The notes beneath the pieces were generated by a model. That model ran no database searches. It was not told the origin of the DNA and was given only the letters and a program-made list of their open reading frames with translations. Positions 5,976-8,903 of a stretch of 8,903 bases of DNA are shown in pieces (position 1 is the first letter of the stretch; the number at the start of each line of letters is the position of its first letter). Position numbers and translations under genes: made by a program. The DNA is from Caryophanales bacterium UBA6331 (GTDB taxonomy: Bacteria > Bacillota_I > Bacilli_A > RF39 > UBA660). The DNA is taken from contig DJSP01000057.1 in the NCBI GenBank assembly GCA_002438065.1, positions 1 through 8,903 of the forward strand. Direction: 5' to 3'.

Positions 5976-6100
5976 TAAAAAATAAGTTCATAACATAGTG
6001 TTATGACAGGTATACTTTCGATTTTATGAACTTGCTCAGATCAAAATCGTCATTAGTGCAAGAAGATTTTAAACTCTTTAAATATATCTATAAAATATAA
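5976..6100 (-). ncRNA. Second leader RNA, without a following gene (copy B)
   Basis: About 125 nt on the minus strand homologous to the copy A leader. It keeps AAAATCTTCTTGCACTAA, AAGTTCATA and GAAAGTATAC, and ends in a hairpin (CATAAC/GTTATG, 5987-6007 region) followed by TTATTTTTT. A longer alternative stem is perfect: AAGTTCATAA (6033-6024) with TTATGAACTT (5993-5984). There is no gene behind the terminator. A promoter comparable to that of copy A was not found just upstream, so expression is uncertain. It is either a decaying remnant or an orphan copy of the regulatory RNA. Confidence 0.5.
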
Positions 6101-6165
6101 ATTGTTTTTTAATTAAAGCTTTTTTCCTCTCAACTTTGTAAACACTATAATTTATTACAAGGAAA

Positions 6166-6194
6166 TTGACATTATAATAAAAATGGTATATAAT
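6166..6194 (+). promoter_or_regulatory. Consensus promoter of the AbiE operon
   Basis: A perfect -35 TTGACA (6166-6171) and a perfect -10 TATAAT (6189-6194) are separated by 17 bases. The start should be near 6201, leaving about 60 nt of leader before the first gene. It is the only strong promoter seen for the four genes that follow. Confidence 0.85.
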
Positions 6195-6245
6195 GTTATT
6201 GATAAATGAAAAATAATAATAAATTAATGAAATAATAACATAATA
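6189..6245. promoter_or_regulatory. Inverted repeat over the -10 box, candidate AbiEi operator
   Basis: TATAATGTTATT (6189-6200) and AATAACATAATA (6234-6245) are inverted repeats matching at 11 of 12 positions, 33 bases apart. One arm covers the -10 element. Known AbiEi antitoxins repress their own operon by binding inverted repeats at the promoter, so this fits, though AT-rich DNA produces such pairs easily. Confidence 0.42.
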
Positions 6246-6262
6246 TATAAGAGGTGATTAAA

Positions 6263-6916
6263 GTGAATTATAATGAAATTTTAATTAAATACATTGATCA
6301 ATGTCCATATGATGAACCAATTTTTATTGAAGAAATAAAATTGTATTTTAAAAAAATAATTCAAACTAATTTTGAAAATGTATTTAAAAATATTTATGTC
6401 TACATAAATAGACTTGTTAAAAAAAACCTATTATCTCAATTTATAAAAGGAGTTTATTATAAACCATTAAATGGAATATTTGGTAATAAGTTATTAAACA
6501 TTAATAAAGTTATTGAAAAAAAATATATTTATGATAAAAATGGAAAAAAAGGATACTTTACAGGAGCATATTTATTTAACAAAATTGGTTTAACAACACA
6601 GATTCCTAAAGAAATATTAATTGTAACTAATGAATGTCCTAATGCGAATGAGTATAATAATAAAAGTTTAGGAGTTACTATTAGAAAACCAATAATAATA
6701 ATTGATGAGGATAATTATAAATATTTACAATTATTTGATATATTAATTAATAAGGATAACATTAAAATTGAAGTGGATAATGAAAAAGAAATTATTTATA
6801 AATTTATTAAAGATAATAATTTAGAATTCGATAAAATATTTGAATATGCTAATAAAACAAATAATTTAAAACCAATATTGAGGTTGTATGAACTAGGAGG
6901 CTGCAATGTTAAGTAA
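6263..6916 (+). CDS. abiEi: AbiEi-like antitoxin/transcriptional repressor (DUF6088-type)
   Basis: About 217 residues. Two GTG codons are possible starts; GTG 6263 is preferred because GAGGTGA (6251-6257) is a Shine-Dalgarno five bases before it, whereas GTG 6254 lies inside that site. The N-terminal ~70 residues are a winged-helix domain: FIEEIKLYF helix, then IYVYINRLVKKNLLSQFIKGVYYKP, the strand-turn typical of AbiEi wings. The central part has KGYFTGAYLFNKIGLTTQIPKEILIVTN, seen across the DUF6088/AbiEi group, and an alternating-strand and helical C-terminus. Such proteins repress their own operon and counter the AbiEii nucleotidyltransferase. The stop overlaps the toxin start by 11 bp, indicating coupled translation. 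Confidence 0.83.
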   Translation: MNYNEILIKYIDQCPYDEPIFIEEIKLYFKKIIQTNFENVFKNIYVYINRLVKKNLLSQFIKGVYYKPLNGIFGNKLLNINKVIEKKYIYDKNGKKGYFTGAYLFNKIGLTTQIPKEILIVTNECPNANEYNNKSLGVTIRKPIIIIDEDNYKYLQLFDILINKDNIKIEVDNEKEIIYKFIKDNNLEFDKIFEYANKTNNLKPILRLYELGGCNVK

Positions 6917-7838
6917 AGAACTACTAGAGGAATTAGTTTTAAATATAAATAATAGAACAGGTATTAGAAATGATATATTAGAAAAAGATTATTATGTTTG
7001 TCTTGTATTAAAAGATTTATCAAAAAAACAAGATAAATTAAAAGCTTATTTTAAAGGTGGAACAGCAGTATATAAAATATTAGACCACATGAATAGATTT
7101 TCTGAAGATATAGATTTAACTGTAAAAATTAATGATGATGAATCAAATACTAGCAATAGAATGAGACTTAAAAATTCGGCATTAGGATATAAAATTCAAG
7201 GATTAGAACTAGATAAAGAAGAAACAATAGATAAAAAAGGTAGTATTACTTCATTTTATAAATATAAATCTTTATTTAGTATGAGTGAACTCTTTAAATC
7301 AGAAAAAATTCAGATAGAAGCAACATCATTTACTGTATCAGAACCTGTTAGTACATATACTATTGAGCCTTTAATTTATAAATATGCTTTAGATAATGAA
7401 AAGAAAATATTAAATGAAAATTATAATATATCTGAATTTGATATTGAAATAATTAAATTAGAGAGAATATTTGTTGATAAAATATTTGCTGCTGAATTTT
7501 ATTATGAGAGAAATATGTATGAAGATGTATCAAAGCATTTATATGATATTTCAATTATGATTAAAAATGATAAAATTAAGAAAATGTTAGAAAATAAACA
7601 GGAACTTAATAAATTTATTAGTTATAAAAGAAAAGAAGAAGAATTAAGAATAGGTGGTATAGCGGATAATAAAAAAATAAAAGATTTTAGTTATATGAAA
7701 CTTAGGCTTAATGATGAATTAATTAATGCTTTTGAAAGAATGCAAAAAATATATGTTTTGGATGATGAAAGTATGTTAACTATTGATGATGTTAAAAATA
7801 CCATTAAAATATTATCTAAAATATTTAATGATTTATAA
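6906..7838 (+). CDS. abiEii: AbiEii/AbiGii nucleotidyltransferase toxin
   Basis: A 310-residue protein of normal family length. The minimal-nucleotidyltransferase core is intact: EKDYYV at residues 26-31, FKGGTAVYK at 49-57 (GGT 51-53), and RFSEDIDL at 64-71 with metal-binding Asp68 and Asp70. The second half has VDK (190-192) and KHLYDI (210-215), both conserved in AbiEii. Relatives such as MenA add nucleotides to tRNA acceptor ends and so stop translation; AbiE systems also give phage resistance by abortive infection. AGGAGG at 6895-6900 supports ATG 6906. All visible active-site residues are present, so an active toxin is expected. The exact substrate is not predictable from the sequence. 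Confidence 0.9.
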   Translation: MLSKELLEELVLNINNRTGIRNDILEKDYYVCLVLKDLSKKQDKLKAYFKGGTAVYKILDHMNRFSEDIDLTVKINDDESNTSNRMRLKNSALGYKIQGLELDKEETIDKKGSITSFYKYKSLFSMSELFKSEKIQIEATSFTVSEPVSTYTIEPLIYKYALDNEKKILNENYNISEFDIEIIKLERIFVDKIFAAEFYYERNMYEDVSKHLYDISIMIKNDKIKKMLENKQELNKFISYKRKEEELRIGGIADNKKIKDFSYMKLRLNDELINAFERMQKIYVLDDESMLTIDDVKNTIKILSKIFNDL

Positions 7839-7849
7839 GGTGGTTACTA

Positions 7850-8278
7850 ATGGACTATGAAATAAAAATGAATAAAAATGTTAAAAGAAATGAAAAATAT
7901 TTAAATGGATTTGAAAAATGGTTAAATAAAAATGGATTAACAAATAAAACTATAAAAAAGCATTTAAGTAATATAGATTTGTTTATTAATGATTATTTAA
8001 ATTATTATGATATTGTAAAGGCTGAAGATGGTCTTGAAGAAGTTTATACATTTTTAGATGGTTGGTTTATAGAAAAATGTATGTGGTCGTCAAGAAATTC
8101 ATTAAAAGAAACTATAGCTAGTCTTAAGAAGTTTTATCAATATATGAGTGAAAATAATTATGTTGATGTTAATGACTATAAAGAAACATTTGATTTTATT
8201 AAAGATAATATGAATGAATTATTAGAAAGTGTTGACGAATATAATGATTTTGATGATGATGAATATTATGATTTTTAG
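7850..8278 (+). CDS. Integrase core-binding (SAM-like) domain protein with acidic tail
   Basis: 142 residues, mostly helical. Residues ~15-105 (YLNGFEKWLNKNGLTNKTIKKHLSNIDLFINDYL ... LKETIASLKKFYQYMSENNYV, with a gap) have the four-helix pattern of the N-terminal core-binding domain of tyrosine recombinases. The catalytic domain (Arg-His-x-x-Arg-Tyr) is absent, so it cannot recombine DNA alone. The last ~17 residues are strongly acidic (EYNDFDDDEYYDF). AAGGTGG (7837-7843) supports the start, and only 11 bases separate it from the toxin gene, so it probably belongs to the AbiE operon. In my recollection such stand-alone proteins often neighbour pRiA4b ORF-3 genes. The function is unknown; DNA binding is possible. 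Confidence 0.68.
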   Translation: MDYEIKMNKNVKRNEKYLNGFEKWLNKNGLTNKTIKKHLSNIDLFINDYLNYYDIVKAEDGLEEVYTFLDGWFIEKCMWSSRNSLKETIASLKKFYQYMSENNYVDVNDYKETFDFIKDNMNELLESVDEYNDFDDDEYYDF

Positions 8279-8295
8279 TTAATGGGAGGTAAAAA

Positions 8296-8889
8296 ATGAC
8301 TAAAATATTAACATTTAGAGTGGGAATAGAGGGGTTAGAAGACAAAATATGGAGAGAAATAGAAATTCCTGATCGTAGAACGGTAGCAGATTTAGCATAT
8401 ACAATTCTTGCAACTTTTGATTCACTTGCTTATCATTTATATAATATAAAATATAAAAATTATATATTTGATAGTTGGGTTTGTGCAGAAGATAATCCGG
8501 ATTTCTATGATTTATCAAATGCAACTATTACTAAACTAAGTGAACTTAAATTAAGAAAAAATGATACATTAGAAATGGAATATGATTATGGTTCAACTAC
8601 AACATTTAAAATAACGTACACTAATTATAGAAAAATGAATGAATATGAAGGTTATTTATATCCTATTATAATTGATGGAGCAGGACGTGGAATGCTAGAT
8701 GATATGTGTGATTTTGATTTAAAAGAAATAGTAGATGATACTGATAAAAAAGGTTATACAGATCATTATGTTACACCAGGATATGAGAAGTATGAAAAAT
8801 ATGATTATAGAAAGTTTAATTTAAAAACAAATAATAAAAAATTAAAAGGATTAATTTTAGATATTAAAAATGGATATGAAATTAGATAG
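8296..8889 (+). CDS. Plasmid pRiA4b ORF-3 family protein
   Basis: 197 residues, no membrane segment. The opening KILTFRVGIEGLEDKIWREIEIPDRRTVADLAYTILATFD, with LAYHLYNIKYKNYIFD next, is the signature of the pRiA4b ORF-3 (IS1096 TnpR-like passenger) family. A later LEMEYDYGSTTTFKITY is the conserved YDYGD/S-type strand, and the PIIIDGAGRGMLDDMCDF segment is the family's glycine-rich end region. The biochemical role of this family is not known; members are common on plasmids, transposons and defence islands. GGGAGGT (8284-8290) supports ATG 8296. It follows the preceding gene after 17 bases and is the last gene of the likely four-gene operon. Only 14 bases remain to the window edge. Confidence 0.85.
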   Translation: MTKILTFRVGIEGLEDKIWREIEIPDRRTVADLAYTILATFDSLAYHLYNIKYKNYIFDSWVCAEDNPDFYDLSNATITKLSELKLRKNDTLEMEYDYGSTTTFKITYTNYRKMNEYEGYLYPIIIDGAGRGMLDDMCDFDLKEIVDDTDKKGYTDHYVTPGYEKYEKYDYRKFNLKTNNKKLKGLILDIKNGYEIR

Positions 8890-8903
8890 TGTGAAAAGTT
8901 TTA

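Larger units (their letters stand above)
5514..6100 (+). repeat. Copy B of the duplicated segment
   Basis: Same order as copy A: ABC 3' end, terminator, 32-bp repeats, then the leader RNA on the minus strand. Differences: 93 bp deleted in the coding part, four rather than three 32-bp units, no nuclease gene, and 34 nt missing from the 3' half of the RNA. The nuclease block is missing exactly between AAAAATAG (4652-4659) and AAAAATAAG (5063-5071), replaced in B by a single AAAAATAAG (5978-5986). Confidence 0.88.

Noticed and set aside
4126..6100. Composite insertion sequence bounded by the duplicated segments
   Set aside because: No transposase, no terminal inverted repeats, and the duplicated ends are parts of a transporter gene; unequal duplication explains it better.
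8315..8524. 69-codon minus-strand ORF
   Set aside because: Antisense shadow of the pRiA4b ORF-3 gene, with low-complexity composition and no start signal.

Overview
The window is a very AT-rich stretch of bacterial DNA using the standard bacterial code. All tryptophans read are TGG and no gene is interrupted by TGA. Shine-Dalgarno sites are clear (AGGAGG, GGGAGG). Base composition, codon use and gene families (Panacea, AbiE, a fused MacB/FtsX-type ABC protein, pRiA4b ORF-3) suggest a low-GC Firmicute, perhaps an uncultured gut Bacilli or Clostridia lineage. The species cannot be named from the sequence.

Layout. (1) 1-849, plus strand: the end of a Panacea-domain antitoxin, overlapped by a 225-residue protein that is probably its toxin. 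(2) 850-1282: mostly non-coding, with a doubtful 40-codon ORF, a long GC-rich terminator-like hairpin and a probable promoter. (3) 1283-4462: a 1059-residue fused ABC ATPase/permease followed by a terminator. (4) 4524-5306: AT-rich 32-bp repeats, then a minus-strand unit of promoter, about 200-nt leader RNA, strong intrinsic terminator and a 127-residue PBECR-like nuclease. (5) 5341-5493: remnant of a winged-helix C-terminus. (6) 5514-6100: a decayed second copy of the ABC 3' end, its terminator, the 32-bp repeats and the leader RNA, but without the nuclease gene. (7) 6166-8889: a consensus promoter driving four closely packed genes: abiEi-like antitoxin, abiEii-like toxin, an integrase-core-binding-like protein with an acidic tail, and a pRiA4b ORF-3 family protein.

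Interpretation. This looks like an accessory island in which three toxin-antitoxin or defence-like modules lie around one housekeeping-type transporter gene. The most interesting part is the minus-strand RNA/terminator/nuclease unit. Its architecture (RNA, terminator, toxin-like nuclease) resembles RNA-antitoxin systems such as type III ToxIN or AbiF-type loci, but the protein is from neither family. A second, toxin-less copy of the RNA lies about 0.9 kb away. Comparing the copies suggests the gene was lost by deletion between the A/T tracts of two terminators. Function and RNA-protein interaction are inferred, not shown.
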